A DNA stretch of 64,000 nucleotides from Paraglomus occultum (GCA_910592205.1 CAJVPJ010000001.1:82026-146025), one strand, 5' to 3'. Shown: positions 34,901 through 48,118, numbered from the stretch's first letter. Translations and numbers: made by a program. Notes: a model not told the origin generated them from the sequence alone.

Positions 34901-37900
34901 TACGTAGAGTAGGCGTTTTGAATAGTTTTTTAGCCGTTATATCTGTTGATGAAGTGTTTTTGGGTTTGTTTGTACGGAAAACTTTTGCATATTATGAAGA
35001 AATAAATGATCGATACAGTTAGATCAATGAAGTATTATTCCAATAATTGATTATGCATAATCCATGTAATAAAACTAAATTAATGTCTATGTACCATCAC
35101 GTCCTTCGACCAATTCAACGTCTCCCTCTGCGAAGGTATTTTTCTCATAAGTGCTTGTCAACGCATCATAGAACCTTCTTATCAACATGTCCGCTTGTGT
35201 GCGTCCAACATGGAGCAATAAATGCTCTATATTTACATTACGTGGATTCTACATAAAAAAAAGTTAGTAACTTTGATGACTCATTCCGTACGCGATGATG
35301 TCCAACCCATATATATCCTGTGCCTACATACAAACTTCCAATTCAGAAACCTCCACGTCGGCTTCTCTTCTCCAAAAAACCCGCACCACCCTACTTGGAA
35401 CCTCTTGTTAGGATAATTCAATCCACGACCACCATTTATAGTCCCTGGTTTTATGAGAGACGTATCATTGGCCCAAGTCGTACGAGAGAGTGACCTATGC
35501 GTCGCTCGAACGAGGGCTTCTTTTGGAGTATCCTGTACGATAGAAATTTCTATAACGTTGTGGGGATTGTGTTGCAGGTTTCGTTTCGAGTGGGCAGTTG
35601 AAGAGAGAGCAGAACGGCCTTGTGGAGCGAATTGAGAAAAGAGAAAAGAGGGGAAAGGAAGGAATAACGGAAAGGAAATTTGAAAGAAAAATGGAGACCA
35701 TGTAATTGGTAAGATGAGGTCGTATAAAATCTTATAGTTGTCAACTACTATGTCACATCAGCAAAACCTAATTCCACACTTACCAATACCACTGATGTAT
35801 CTGGAAGATGTTCCAACATTTGCCGAAGATCCACCCCTATCGTTTTGTTAACACAATACACTCTTTTAGCATCCTTAATAACACGAAGCCCAATTGAAAT
35901 TAAGTCCACTCCGCAACAGAATTACCTCCAATAATGCAATCGAAGCACTGTTCGCTCTTCGTTCATATTCACGGCCAAGTGGTCGTAATATCTTGTTCGC
36001 ATTAGGTGTTTTGACTATAAATCATAATATATAATAATTGCGTGTAAGACAAATAGTAATCTTCAAACGTTTCTCTGTCTATTCTCCTCTCCACGGTTAG
36101 ATTCATATTATTTTACTGGATTTAAAGCATCACCTACCCCATAGTAACAATCTTACCTGCTGCCACATAACGTCCAACTGCAAATCCAACGCCAATCCAT
36201 GCAGATATTCATATAAATGCACTAGCGGGATAAATTTGGCTGTCGGAGAGCTTTCTGTCTGCGAAATGTTTGACGTTTCTCTAGACAACTGGCTTGATTG
36301 CAACTGTCCAGCCTGCCCCTGTCTGCCTCCAACCGCTTCCGCAGAAGGCCCTTCATCACTCTCCCTGCTCTCTCTCCTTACAAATCTACTCGCTGCCAAT
36401 CGTTTCTTAACGTCTGGTAGGGGGTCTTTGGAAGTCTTGGGAGGTTTAGGTGCGACTTGGGAAGTTTTTTCGATAAACATTTGAGGGTATGGGTTAAGAA
36501 GCATTTGAGCCTGCTCCCGAATGTAGCCGAGTTGATGTTCGTGGAATGAGAGATCAGATTCTTGGAAAGGTATGAGAGAGTTAGGCAGAGTTTTGGGGGA
36601 AAGAAAAAGAAATCGCGTAAATAATAAAAAAAATCTTACCACCAAGGAATTTGTCACGGGCGTTTTGGACGAATATTTTTACATCTACAACGTGCCAATG
36701 TGAGTCTTTCTCGGGACCCAAAGTAAGGGAAACCTGTAAGTAGTTCAATTATTACCAATAATAATGAGGATCACGATAAATGCATCCTTAACGGTCATCA
36801 AGTAATGTTTAACGTTCCACCACGCTACCGTTCACATACCTGAAACTCATCAGGCACTACAAAAGTAACTCTCCCATCGTGTACTCGATATGTTTTCATT
36901 GCAGGCGGTACAACTTCTTCTGTCATTAATCGTACTTGTATCGTATTATTTAATTTCTGCAACACTTCTTGTACTTCTGCATCGTCAATTGGTTCAGGTG
37001 CCAAGGTCTCCTATAAGAATGTTGAATAGTAAGAATTGAGTATTAATCATATTCGGATATCAATTCAGCAGAAATAACTAATTGCGTAATGATTTACTTT
37101 TATCCATTTGGGAAAGCGTAGATATGATCCCGACGTTAAAATGTCGATACCTGTTAAAAGATCAAATTGTCGTACACTAGAAAATTGACAAAGTAAGTCA
37201 TTGATGTGTGTGATAGAGTGTAAACAGTAAAAGGAACAAAACAAAAACTTTGGTTGAAACAAAACGGGAACAAATAAATTATATTACTAAATTAATTGAG
37301 ATGATAAAGATATTGTTCATTATATATTCACTTTCATTAATGTCTACGACTCGACTATTTGATTAGTTTGACCGCTTATACAATCGCTGTCTCCGACCTC
37401 ACCTTGTAGCCGGAACAAACATGGCAAATTCTTCTAGAGATCGGCACATTTCGCTGAACACTTTACTCTGGTGTTGTATTGCCTGATGTTGATTCTAAAA
37501 TAATCAGTCCTCAAATGTGAGTATGTGAAGGTAAATTTGTTCTTGTTTACAAGTCACAATTGTCGTCCGAGATTCGAATCTCTTCTTATTTCTACATGAT
37601 ACTTTACCTCAGCCTGCCGTATCTTATCCGCATGTTGAGCAAACTTAACTGCAGCTAACGATCTCAAACACAGTTCCCGCGTCTGACAGGCAAAGCCTAT
37701 TAACGCCTTCCTCTTCTCAGCAGCCAGTAGATCTGCGTTTAACACATCGCTAGGTAACTCTTCCTTACGCACTTTCTTCGCATACGCTTTCCGTATTTCA
37801 GCTTCTTTACCCTCAATCTGCGGTAAGCTATCCCATATAACGTGCACAGTTAGCATACTACCAAATCAGGACAGTTTTATTCCCGTCAGAGATCAGATCT

Positions 37901-38050
37901 TTACGTTTTATTTATTAATTTCCATAAAGCTTCGTGAGTAGCGGCGTTAGTGTTACCGACAACGTTCTTGAGCTTCACCCACTGTATAGGCTTTGACGTA
38001 GGCGGTGGCTTTGTTTCGGGGTGGTTATTAGTCTTTTGTGGTTGTGACAT
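31941..38050 (-). CDS. MED14: Mediator complex subunit 14 (MED14/RGR1), many exons
   Basis: MED14 is the backbone of Mediator, joining head, middle and tail modules and contacting RNA polymerase II. First exons: 37905-38050, 37608-37857, 37403-37494, 37098-37176, 36840-37010, 36641-36733, then about 36157-36570, 35926-36014, 35784-35836 and a block beginning at 35549; later exons run down to TAG 31941-31943. Family features in order: FACQTRELCLRSLAAVKFA, DILTSGSYLRFPKW, PPAMKTYRVHDGRVTFVVPD followed by HWHVVDVKIFVQNA, LYEYLHGLALDLQLDVMWQQ, RTRYYDHLAV with LRLHYWR, VNIEHLLLHVGRTQADML, VNVSIDIRTGLLLFEE and FQKDQYYLVAGF. A poly-Ser and Lys/Arg linker of about 130 residues lies near 33780-34150. 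The C-terminus is HERITVNLWSS. The junction between the exons at 36641 and 36157 is unsettled in phase. Divergent from NPL4. Confidence 0.9.
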
Positions 38051-38322
38051 TATCGTTATACCGTCTATAAGTCTATTAAATCAGGGGAGACAAAAAGAAT
38101 GGTATCGAAGCATTGTTGTTGCTTTCCCACAAGTAGTTTCCTGATATGGAAATTTTTACGTAGCCGATCACACTATTAATATGGTGGCACCTAGCACCAG
38201 TACGACTATCGATTGCATTGCGTCACGCCATCCACGTAAGTTTGAGAAACTATATAAAGGGTCGGTCTCAGTTAACTGTTCTCTCTGTAAATAAATATAA
38301 TTGTTAGACAGAAAAAAGAAAA
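38051..38322. promoter_or_regulatory. Shared 5' region of MED14 and NPL4
   Basis: 272 bp separates the two divergent start codons, so both promoters overlap here. A TATA-like tatataaagg at about 38252-38261 lies 62 bp before the NPL4 ATG. No operator is recognisable. Confidence 0.5.
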
Positions 38323-41136
38323 ATGGTATTGATCTCAATGCGTTTAATAAAGTATGGAAAATGGTTTAATTTCACTAACTGTACAAACTTTTCTTTTCTA
38401 GATAGTCCGCATTAGAAGTGAACAAGGAACATTTCGAATAGAAACTAATCCAGATGATGACATTACAACTATAACGAGCGAGGTTGATTTCGATTATTAC
38501 TATACATGACAACTGTTTATCATTAGCGTTTACATCCATTCATCTACTTGTTTCTGATTTAGATTGTTCGACATTTAAAACTCTCTGATCCGAATAGAAT
38601 ATTGATATCTAACAGCCCCAAACCCGCCACCGCATCACCGATATCAGGACTGATTGGAAAAACGTTTGATCATCTTGAAATTCGGTAAACGCAGTTGCAT
38701 TACGTTGATCTTTAATTCGTTGTGCATTAGCATTCTGATTTCGACTTTTTCAGTCACGGCGATATGCTCTATGTAACTCTTGTCGATCCTGAGGTTGGTT
38801 CGTCATTCTCTGCCGCGTCATCATCACTAGCATCATCGTCGTCGTCATCACAACAGCAACAAAACCAAGAGGAGAAAGAACGACCACCACGCCAGGAACT
38901 AGAATCAAAAACAACATTATTACCGTCGGCGTCAACGTCTATTCCACTCCCTTCAGTAAAACAACATCCTGTGGATGATTTTTTGGAAAAACAAGAGGGC
39001 CTAATTGCCAGAGGGCGAGATCCTAAATTGTATGAGATGGGGATTTTGTGATGTTCTGAAATTTGTTATGGATGGTTGGTTGTAATGTTTGTTGTGTACA
39101 TGTTTGGTACCGTGTTATATTGTAGTTGCAAGCATTCGAATAATGGAATGTGTGATTATTGTATGCCGTTAGAGGTATGTCCATATTGTCTGATTACAAG
39201 CAACGTGAAATTATATTGGAAATTTATATGACTGACAATATCTGATTTTCATGTAAAGCCGTACGACCCAAAGTATCTTGCAGAAAAAGGCATAAAACAC
39301 ATGTCATTCCACTCATATCTTCGCAAGATACGTAAAGAATCCAATAAAAACTCTAGAAACGCGAGGTTTATTCCACCGCTAGAAGAACCTGATTTTCGCG
39401 TCAAGGAAAATTGTTCTGGAGGTCATGCTCCCTGGCCGGAGGGTATTTGCACTTCATGTCAACCAGGTGCTATTACTTTACAACCTCAGGTAGACGAAAA
39501 TAGAGAATTCGATGGAGAACTATTATATGAGTGTAGGAACATGATTAGAAAGGCCGTGGCGATAATTATTAACACGTGGGCATGCATATTTAACTAACTG
39601 TCATTGTATAATTTAGTCATTCCGTATGGTAGACCATGTGGAATTCTCGAGTTCATCGCATATTGAGAATTTCATTAACTACTGGCGCTCAACAGGTTTG
39701 CAACGTTTCGGCTACATGTACGGAAAATACGAACCATATCCCGATGTCCCTCTAGGTATCAAAGCAGTTGTTGAAGTTATTTATGAACCGCCACAGGAAG
39801 GTGAAGTCGATGGCATCAGTTTAGGGCTTCCGTGGAACGATGAAAAGATTATTGATGATGCAGCGGAAGCTTGTGGTTTGACAAAGGTAATGGGGAGAAA
39901 ATGAGACGGATTGTGAAGAGATCATTCAACTTTAATGGTTGAATGCGGTTGATCTCGCCGACAAAAGTTAGACACACATCTTGTTTATTTTTTTTCCATT
40001 AGCCCATTCCATCTAATTTCCTCAACCGACAATTTACTTGTATTTTTTTGTTTAGGTTGGGATGATTTACACAGACCTGACTGACGATGAAACAGGCCAA
40101 GGCAAAGTAATCTGCAAACGCCACATCAATTCCTATTTTCTCTCTTCTCAAGAATGCTGCTTCACTGCCACAATGCAGTCCCGCTACTTTAACCCTTCGC
40201 GATACTCACCAACCGGCAAATTTGGGTCAAAATTCGTCACATGCATTGTATCCGGCAATAAGGACGGCGATGTTGATGTCTCTGCGTATCAAGTATCAAA
40301 TACTTGTGTCGCAATGGTGACAGCAGACCTTGTTGAGGCTAGTGTTGATCCGAGTGTCGTGAGAGTGAAAGAGAGCACAAACCAGAGATACGTGCCTGAA
40401 GTGTTTTACAAGTATAAAAATAATTATGGACTCGAGGTCCAAGAAAGTGCAAAGCCATGCTTTCCTGTCGAATACTTTCTTGTTAATGTAAGTAACTCAA
40501 TTAGTAAGTTTGACTTTTAGGTATTATTTTTTTGCCAAGATTAACTTTATTGATATACAGGTGACTCATGGCTTCCCATTCTCTCCGAATCCGCTTTTCA
40601 CATCCTCGGATGCATTTCCAATTGAAAATCGAGATGAACTTGGGAAACAGGACCTTAAAACTTTGCAACGTCATCTTGCAATAGATCAAGGCGGTAGTCA
40701 ACTGATAACGGCAGTTTCAAATTTCCACGTGCTGGCATATATTAAACAACTTGATCAATTGGACAATGTATGTGCATACGTATATTTGTCATTAACTAAT
40801 ACGACTCTTTATTAATATGTAATGCGCTGTTATACTACTTGATGTTTGTATCGTTAGAACGAATTCAGTCAATTAGTAAAACTGGCAATACATCACAATG
40901 CAGCAGATGCATTTGCACTTGTTGAGATGCCGGGATGGCAAAAGTTGCTTGCTCTTATTGAAAGTAAGTATGACAAATAGCGAGCTATTAAATTTGACGT
41001 TATCTAAAACATCCAAATTTATATTTAATAAGGCGGTCAAGAAGTTCACAAAGGAAAATGGAGTTGTAAACGATGTACTTTTGATAATCCATCATCTGCA
41101 AGTGTCTGTCAGATATGTGAATTTCCCCGGGAATAG
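38323..41136 (+). CDS. NPL4: NPL4, ubiquitin-recognition cofactor of CDC48/p97, eleven exons
   Basis: With Ufd1, Npl4 delivers ubiquitylated clients to the Cdc48 unfoldase in ER-associated and chromatin-associated degradation. Exons 38323-38325, 38402-38482, 38563-38684, 38754-39029, 39126-39174, 39259-39489, 39617-39886, 40056-40487, 40561-40767, 40858-40963 and 41033-41136 join in phase to 626 residues. The order is an N-terminal Ubl domain ([17 protein letters not shown] to HGDMLYV), a linker with Ser and Gln runs, the zinc-finger region ([51 protein letters not shown]), the MPN-like domain ([42 protein letters not shown]) and PFPIENRD-type C-terminal domain. A final NZF finger ([11 protein letters not shown] with CQICEFPRE) is present as in animal NPLOC4, whereas budding yeast Npl4 lacks it. 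The first coding exon is only the ATG. Confidence 0.93.
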
Positions 41137-41594
41137 AAAAAAGAACTATTAAGAGTATAAAGAGTAGTATATAATATGTATGGTATATGGCCTGCTTCGG
41201 TTGATTTGCATATCTATAGTTTCGTTTTTTGTTTTCCATTCGGTTTTCCTTACTATATGGATGCTTGCTAATTTTCAACTTAGATGAAAGTCAAATGCAA
41301 ATTTGCTAGTCTGCAATAATAATCGATTAAACTTTCCTTCATAATTTATTACAAGTTCTGCCTAGACTCGACTATTTTAACCAGCAGAATCACTCGAGGA
41401 TATTTCAATGAATGGGTGGGTGTCTATTTTGATGAATCTGTATCCTCGTAATAACGACTGGTGTCCACTCCATGCTGATTATGGTTGGCAAAGTTGAACC
41501 ATGGATATGCAGCTGAGATTTAGTAAAAATTGGATTAGCTTAACCAATACTGGGCTACCATCATAGGTCTTAATATGTTAACACCATCCCCCCT
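41137..41594. other. Convergent 3' region of NPL4 and the 21 kDa subunit gene
   Basis: 458 bp between convergent stop codons. A C-run near 41587-41593 touches the end of the minus-strand gene. No other feature seen. Confidence 0.5.
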
Positions 41595-42426
41595 TTAAAC
41601 GCGTTTAATCTCTTCTACATTACCAAATTTCAGTGCCGCAAACTTGGAATGCCAACTTGAGGCCTGTTGAGCATATTCGGGTTGCGATGGAGCTCCGTAC
41701 AACGGCTTTCCCTCCCTCACTCTCTGGCGCATTTCTCTTAAATCTTTCTCGTATTCTCTTTGATTTTCTGTCCAGCCCCAAAATCGTACTAAAATAAACC
41801 ATAAAAATTTTTTTGCAAGGGTGATTACATCAAAATGGTGGGGAGAAAATCATACAAATACAAGAAAGATCACATTTAATATGTTTGATATCATAACAAC
41901 TTACATGAGCTGCGTTGATATGCAAACATAAATCCAGCACAAGCTCCGAGAAGCGTAGCATATCTCAGCATCGATGCTACCCCGGCTGGACCGGTATACG
42001 TTGGGTTTATGCGTTCTAGATCAAATATCGAACAAGACGTACAGGATTCATCAGTGTGATTCGAGGATCGAAAACCGGGTTTCTATCGCGCGCTAAAAAA
42101 GATCTTCCTACATTTTTAAGCGTTAACAGTATGCTTAAGACCGATTTTGCCAATATAGACTCTCGTAATCAGAACCATTTTCACTGTCTACACTACTATC
42201 GTTCTACTCGTTCCTATAACAACTCTTCTCAAATATTCAATCTATGTAACATTTCCAACACCCCAACTTTACCAAATCCTAATACAAATGCAGGCCCACT
42301 AGCGGTTACGGCTCCCCATGCGACATAGTCTGACGGTCGAAAATATCTAACGACTCTCGTAAAATGAGGGTCTAGATCTATAGCCTTGTATGCCGTCGTA
42401 TTTTCTCGAGCTGGGACATCTGACAT
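41595..42426 (-). CDS. NADH:ubiquinone oxidoreductase 21 kDa accessory subunit, three exons
   Basis: Accessory subunit of mitochondrial complex I (the fungal 20.9 kDa/NUXM family). Exons 42273-42426, 41905-42015 and 41595-41788 join in phase to 152 residues. The N-terminus carries the family signature AIDLDPHFTRVVRYFRPSDY, followed by a hydrophobic segment (VAWGAVTASGPAFVLGF). A second hydrophobic segment (MLRYATLLGACAGFMFAYQ) is followed by the conserved RFWGWTENQREYEKDLREM and a soluble tail. There is no cleavable presequence, as usual for this subunit. NDUFS4, another complex I subunit, lies 20 kb to the right, but the distance argues against joint control. Confidence 0.85.
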
Positions 42427-43894
42427 TGCAACTTATTGTAGACGTTAAATGTAAATTGGAAGAAATTTGGAGCGCGAAAAGGTCATGTGATAAATATCAC
42501 AATGCGTCATCATTTTTGAGAGTTGTCAGATTACAGTACTGTGTGCTATAATAATAATGTTGACGATACCTAATGCTATTTGGGCACGTCAAATTATGAC
42601 AACGTGCCGGCGCGTTCTTTCACAAACGATGCATTCAAAATGCTGATTGCAAATTCTGATGAGTGAACAATATTCTGGCTATCACAATAGCTTGACAATG
42701 CCAATGTACCCCTTTTTAATAGCTTTTCTACAAAATGTGTCTGTCACTTATCGAAAGTCCTCCTATCTTGGTAGTATGGGCTTTTTCTCTTGGTAATTAC
42801 TACCTTCTGAACTTATTATGGTTATAATGTCTATTCACTCTATATTACCAATGCAAAACCCATTCTCGTGATTACGTAGAAGTTGAGAATCACGGACCAA
42901 AGATTTCAATTTTTAAGACAATGACGATTATGATGCCACCTCCTCAGTTATCCCAGTAGAGCATGACGTTCTTTGGTGCTTTTCCATTCCGAAAGTAAAC
43001 AATGTGCTTACCGTAGTATTCCTATTTGAAGGTAGAATTGCCCATTTATGGTCGTCATTGTTTGATTATAAAAGGCAATTTCAGATATCGGTAATCACAA
43101 TGATGGTTTTTTTTTCACTTGAAAAATGATATTAATATGCAGGGTTAACGAATTTGTGGCGCATGACGAACGAAATAGGTTTCATGCAGCATCCTAAGAC
43201 ATATATAGTATAATATTCCGGAGTCGTTAATAATATTAAGATTGTTGATGGATTCTCAGTATTCGTATATAAATAAACTTCGCAAAGCTATGATATAGGC
43301 TTAATAATGCGTATCTGTATCAGTAGCTCAGAGTTTTAGAGTAAGAGTTTACAAGTAACTCAATTAAGATACAATTACGAAAATGTGAATCGCATTTATA
43401 GCAATTGTCTCGGACTGTAAGTTCCAACGTTGAATTCTCCTGTGGCGTTCCGTATCGTACTCTGTATTTAAAAATAGTAACCCAATTATGTTGTAACATG
43501 TCCAACAAACACCTGCTCATCGGACACGCTGTGGCTGGATGTCCCCTTTTTACTCAACCCCAAACGGTTGATTGTGTATCTCCACTTTTTCATGATAAAT
43601 AGAAGCAAGTTTCGTCAACATGAATTAATTGCATTTGAAAATTTCAAGTATATTTATTGGTTTCATTCTATTCAAATCTGAAATATTTTGAGTTTTACGC
43701 TAGCATTGGTCCTCAATCACTGTAAGCGAGTATGATGTCCATGTTTTGACATAACATTTCGTCCTATTGACAATGTCATCTTATTTACTCAGCTCACACA
43801 CGGCGATAATATATATCTCGCTTTCTTGTCTATACGCATCCTTCAAATAACGTCTTGCGTCAAAACTTTTAACTGGACAGTAATCTAATTGAAG
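42427..43894. other. Spacer, nothing recognised
   Basis: About 1.5 kb of AT-rich sequence. The overlapping frames at 43320-43602 on both strands have no recognisable content. Confidence 0.5.
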
Positions 43895-44269
43895 ATGGCA
43901 GGAGATGATAACCAAGACATTGAACGACAATCAAACAAAAGCAATGCATCAAACAGAAGCAATTCTGCATCAAACATCCAGATGCACTGTGTTGTTGCAT
44001 GTATATTACTCTTTGTTGTTCTCGGACTGGCCAGTTTTTGTTTTGATTTGTACGATTTCATTACTGCTCTCAAAGATAGCAAGGCAACTAAGAGCGAGAA
44101 AATATTAAATGGATTTCTGATTTCTACTACCATCTTATCATTTTGTGGACTATGCGAACTGTTTCGTGAACCTTCGTGTCGCGCATATATGGCGGTTTTT
44201 GTTCAGTCTCTATTTTCTATAATAATAGCAATATTAAATTTAACTGGGAAAAATCCTTTAAAGATTTAA
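43895..44269 (+). CDS. Small membrane protein with three predicted helices, unrecognised
   Basis: Single frame from ATG 43895 to TAA 44267-44269, 124 residues. The N-terminal 30 residues are polar and Asn/Ser/Asp-rich (NQDIERQSNKSNASNRSNS). Three hydrophobic segments follow: CVVACILLFVVLGLASFCF, FLISTTILSFCGLCELF and YMAVFVQSLFSIIIAILNL. The loop between the first two is charged (ALKDSKATKSEK) and the tail is short and basic. The pattern suggests an integral membrane protein with a soluble N-terminus. No family is recognised; a lineage-specific gene is likely. It stands alone in a gene-poor region. Confidence 0.5.
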   Translation: MAGDDNQDIERQSNKSNASNRSNSASNIQMHCVVACILLFVVLGLASFCFDLYDFITALKDSKATKSEKILNGFLISTTILSFCGLCELFREPSCRAYMAVFVQSLFSIIIAILNLTGKNPLKI

Positions 44270-46670
44270 AGTACATTTTTTTTGTTAGAGAAAATTTGGG
44301 TAAAGTGATGTTAGAATGTGTGCGTACGGGGGATCAAGTAAGTTGTATTTACAAAATAGCTTTTATATTACTATAGATGTGGTTTCGTCTAACATTAATA
44401 AACATCGAATATATCATGCATTTGTGTATTTATTAAAACGTCACACGGATGAGCATTACATGCAGACCCGTTCATTCTAGAGCTAATGTACTAACCTTTT
44501 CACATTACATGTACTTTTCAACATTTTTCATCCGTCTGTCATAATTTACCTGCGTGTGCTTTATTCTTATTAAATTCATCCAAACTTGCTAATGGGAATT
44601 CTTGTTAATTTTATATTTATAATAATTAATAAGAAGAACCAGTAGTCGTCCGTTATTATTCATCCGCAGCATAAGCCTTGATTTCTTGGCGTAACCTGTC
44701 CTTGGGAAAGTAGTTACAGCTTGGATTGGAGAAAATTTTGACTATCTGCTTTGTTAGATTATAGCTCTAACATTGGGCTCGCAGTGTCGAGAGCTTTACG
44801 AGCGTCTTGGACGACTACAACCAGATAATTCGTAAGTAGTCAAACTAGACATACTCACTCTGAATTGCAGTGCAACAAGGCACAATCTACAGATTGATAT
44901 ATTATTGTTACATTAAATGCTGCGTAAGTTAAAAAAAAAGGTTGTCCAGGTCAACAAAATAATAAAGACAAAAACTTTGATTGACAACTCTTAACTCTTA
45001 TTCACTCTTCGAGGTAAGACTGTCGAATATTAGGACTTACCGTCGCGTATACGCGTCGAGATAATGTAATGCATCGTATAACTACTTTTTCCTGGTTAAT
45101 CGTTTGAATCTACTGCAACGCTAACGTGTCGTCCCCCGACTCCCGTCCTTTAGCACAACATGTGATATGTTACTTGTATTACTATTGTAAGAAATGCTTC
45201 TGCCGAGATACGGTAGATGTCAATGAAGCTATTTTCAGAAAGATACTGATTACGCTCATTACCGATAATAAAACGAAATACTGGTGTGAGCCATTCGGTT
45301 ATGTATGGGAAAGAAAATATTAATAAAAAACCTTGCTTGCAATTTGTCTACACCGTAAGGCGGATCTTTGAACCTTAAGCGTTTCGTTGTTGCGTGATTT
45401 GTCTCTTTCTCTGAGCTCCGGCTTTTCTAAAAACAATGGAGAAACGTTAACTAACTATGCTACTGTTGTCAATATATTTCTTACTGTTTCGCTGTTACCT
45501 ATGATTTGTTTATCTAACTATCAACCGTCACTTTATGGCAAGAGCCAATTTCCCTTTAACTTATCTACTTGCCAAATTTGTGAGAGAGCCTTGAGTGTCA
45601 TAGATATCTGAACATAAGTACTTTCATAAATCTTTTACCTCGCGTCTTTTCTAAACATTTCCACATACGTTGACCGTATGTTTACACGCCTGACCTCCAA
45701 AAATTAGCAATTATACATAGATGTTCATACATTTTCATCGTGTAACGTAAATACGCGTAACCAATAACATGATTGATATTAAAGGGTTTTACTGTTTTAT
45801 TATTATTTATTATTATATTATTTACCAGAGTGGCTGTATTTCACCCACATTAAACACAGTAGTGCCTAAAAACCAAGTTGAAAGGAATAATGAGAATTTT
45901 GCACTGCTATTGTTGCCGGCTTCGTCGTTGCCTTTACTGCTATCTGTTGCATTTTTACTTTGTTCTGCTTGACAAGCTTTCCGTGCTGTCAGGAAAGTTT
46001 ACTGAGGGGTATAAAGTGATATTGCAAGAAAGAAAAGTCACTATTATGCGTAGTGTGTATTATTCCTTTCAGAAACGGGAAGTTACACGAATAGTTTATG
46101 TTCAGTCGAAGAACCCTCTGCAAAGGAACAACCTCTCATAACGAACATTTTACAAGTCATTTAATAACCAGAAATTTTCTTCAGCGTTCAAACTATATAC
46201 AAATGGTCTCACTGCAAAGGTTACTGCCGCGCATCTGAGACGTCATAAATAATAAACTGTCACAGATAATAGTATGGTTTGCGTCCCTGTCGGAGAATGA
46301 GACAATCATTTATTTTTTTTTGGTACATTAATATCATCACGTTAACATATAAAACTTGAGAGATAATAATAAGGACAACAGTTAATTTGACAACCAGTCA
46401 CTTTATTATAGTAAATTTGCAATATCGCACTGTTTCAAGCTGTGAGAGATCTCTCGTCTGTCAAAATACTTGTGAGTAATAATTCGTTTGTCGAAAGTCT
46501 TTGCACTAAGCAATCATGTTGACAGGTCGAGAGGCATCTGTAGGTCTTCATTCGGCATCAAATTATATTATTTTTATCGAAATACACTATTCTTGTATCG
46601 GCGATGTGGCCAGACGAGAGCACGTTGGCCATGATAGATTTGGATGCTAGTGGTGTAATATTGGCTGATT
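44270..46670. other. Gene-poor spacer
   Basis: 2.4 kb with only short frames (for example 45126-45323, 45387-45611, 45878-46141 on plus) that I cannot link to a family or to each other by splicing. No RNA gene or transposon signature seen. Confidence 0.45.
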
Positions 46671-47120
46671 TTATTTGGCGAAGGGATACTTCACAGGGTC
46701 CAATCTGAACAATTGTCCTTTTCTGTTAATTTTCACTACTTCCTTCGCGTGCACTAACGCGTTGAGATATTCATTACAACGGACACGCGGCATCATAGTC
46801 TGTCGAACAAACTCTTGCATATATCTTCGATTATACAAGGAAGCAAACGTGATGAAAAAGGATGAACAATATGACATATAAGATAGGCGAACGCAGGAAT
46901 CAATTTGACAAGAGTCAAGACTTACAGTCCTTCCGGGTTAGTAACTAGTAGCTTTACCATGAGTTCCATGTTATTACGATGGGGCTTCAGGATAGAAAAA
47001 ACAATTAGATTGTCTGCAAAGGATAAACCATTTGATTAAGTACTATCGATCAAATGGAATAATTACCTGTTGTTCCCTATACTTTAACGGAAGCCCATTC
47101 GTAAGCCTCGTAACAAATTT
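46671..47120 (-). CDS. Possible small spliced gene, unrecognised
   Basis: Two or three minus-strand segments look like exons: 47069-47121 (KFVTRLTNGLPLKYREQQ), about 46926-47013 (NLIVFSILKPHRNNMELMV, LLVTNPEG) and the terminal 46671-46830 (YMQEFVRQTMMPRVRCNEY, VKINRKGQLFRLDP). The join between the last two is in phase (CT + A at a gtaagt donor), and the terminal part resembles a small winged-helix end in its Lys/Arg and Leu pattern. The join between the first two does not keep frame and no start codon is convincing. I do not recognise the family; the model is tentative. Confidence 0.35.
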
Positions 47121-47200
47121 CTACAAATAAAAAGTTGTTTGAACTTCTCCCCAAAAACCAGCCAACATCTGACAGACTATTTTATTAATATCAATTCCAT

Positions 47201-47965
47201 TCATTGAGGCTCTACCTTAATGTTCATAGCTCTGGATTTGCTCGGTTGAATTACTTGCTTAGAGGTTGTTTTAACTTTACTTTGTGATGATTGTGGCGGT
47301 TTTGGTTCTTCTTTCTGAGACGAGTCTTCTTCATCAGATATATCGCGCTCTATTTCCGGCGCTACTTTTGGCTCCGGTTTCAGTTCCGGCTCCGGCTCCA
47401 ATTCCAGTATTGGTTGAGGGTCGGGTTCGCGCTTTGGAGTTTGAGGTGGACGGAGGAAGAGTTTACGCGGCGTTATTGGAACACAACCTAGAATTATCGC
47501 ATCAAGAGATGGATTAAACGAAAAGAAAAAGAACAGCAAATGGCCGGAAAGTAGATTAATACCTGTTTTTTGTGCGACATGTTGGAAAGATTCTGCTGTC
47601 GGTGCCTATGTGCGCGCAAAGTCGGTAACAAGGTAGAACTGAATCATGGAGATAAATATACAATTCCACACGTAATTTCCGACTAAAGAATACAATACCT
47701 CTGGAAATTCCACGCAATGTGCATTCATTTTTATTCCATATAAAAATGCCGAAAACGACTGGTTGAATGTAAGAAGAGTCTCATGAAGCTCTTGCAAATT
47801 CTCGAATTTCGCCTGCAATCCTGCAAAAGCGTCTGCCAGCCCGGCCAACTGTCCTTCTAAAATATCCAACGGGGTTACATTGTTATTTAACGGAACTGAC
47901 GACGCTCTAAACGCTCGTGAGATACTTTTGCGTTGCGGTTGGTCTGGTCGTTTGATTAAAGACAT
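47201..47965 (-). CDS. DAM1: DASH/DAM1 complex subunit DAM1, three exons
   Basis: Dam1 is a core member of the fungal DASH ring, which couples kinetochores to microtubules. Exons 47699-47965, 47563-47605 and 47201-47487 join in phase to 198 residues. Residues 33-100 form the Dam1 domain: LEGQLAGLADAFAGLQAKFE, LQELHETLLTFNQSFSAFLY and GIKMNAHCVEFPEAPTAESF, closely matching the family's FLYGLNMNAFCVDFPE. The N-terminus is basic (KRPDQPQRKSISR). The C-terminal half is acidic with a Pro/Glu repeat (ELEPEPELKPEPK) and Ser clusters that could be Aurora B or other kinase targets; that is inference. Divergent from the SUMO protease gene with 153 bp between starts. Confidence 0.9.
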
Positions 47966-48118
47966 TTTGTTTACACGTTCAAATGTTTCGTGATAAATTA
48001 TGTAACATCACACAAAGGTATGACAAAAGTCACGGGATTATTTAACTTGCACTGGATATGAGAGCTGATTTTATTCTAACTGGGGAGAATAAATTTACTA
48101 AGTACCTACGTGAAGCCA
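47966..48118. promoter_or_regulatory. Shared 5' region of DAM1 and the SUMO protease gene
   Basis: Only 153 bp separates the divergent start codons, so the promoters must overlap and both genes act around mitosis. No clear core element can be named. Confidence 0.45.

Noticed and set aside
37555-37600. tRNA-like GAGATTCGAATCTC
   Set aside because: It is a short palindrome inside a MED14 intron, without acceptor stem, D-arm or anticodon arm.
47087-47204. ATG overlapping the DAM1 stop (ATGA) opening a frame toward the minus-strand segments at 47.1 kb
   Set aside because: Linking it would need an intron of 24 nt, too short for splicing; the overlap is probably chance.
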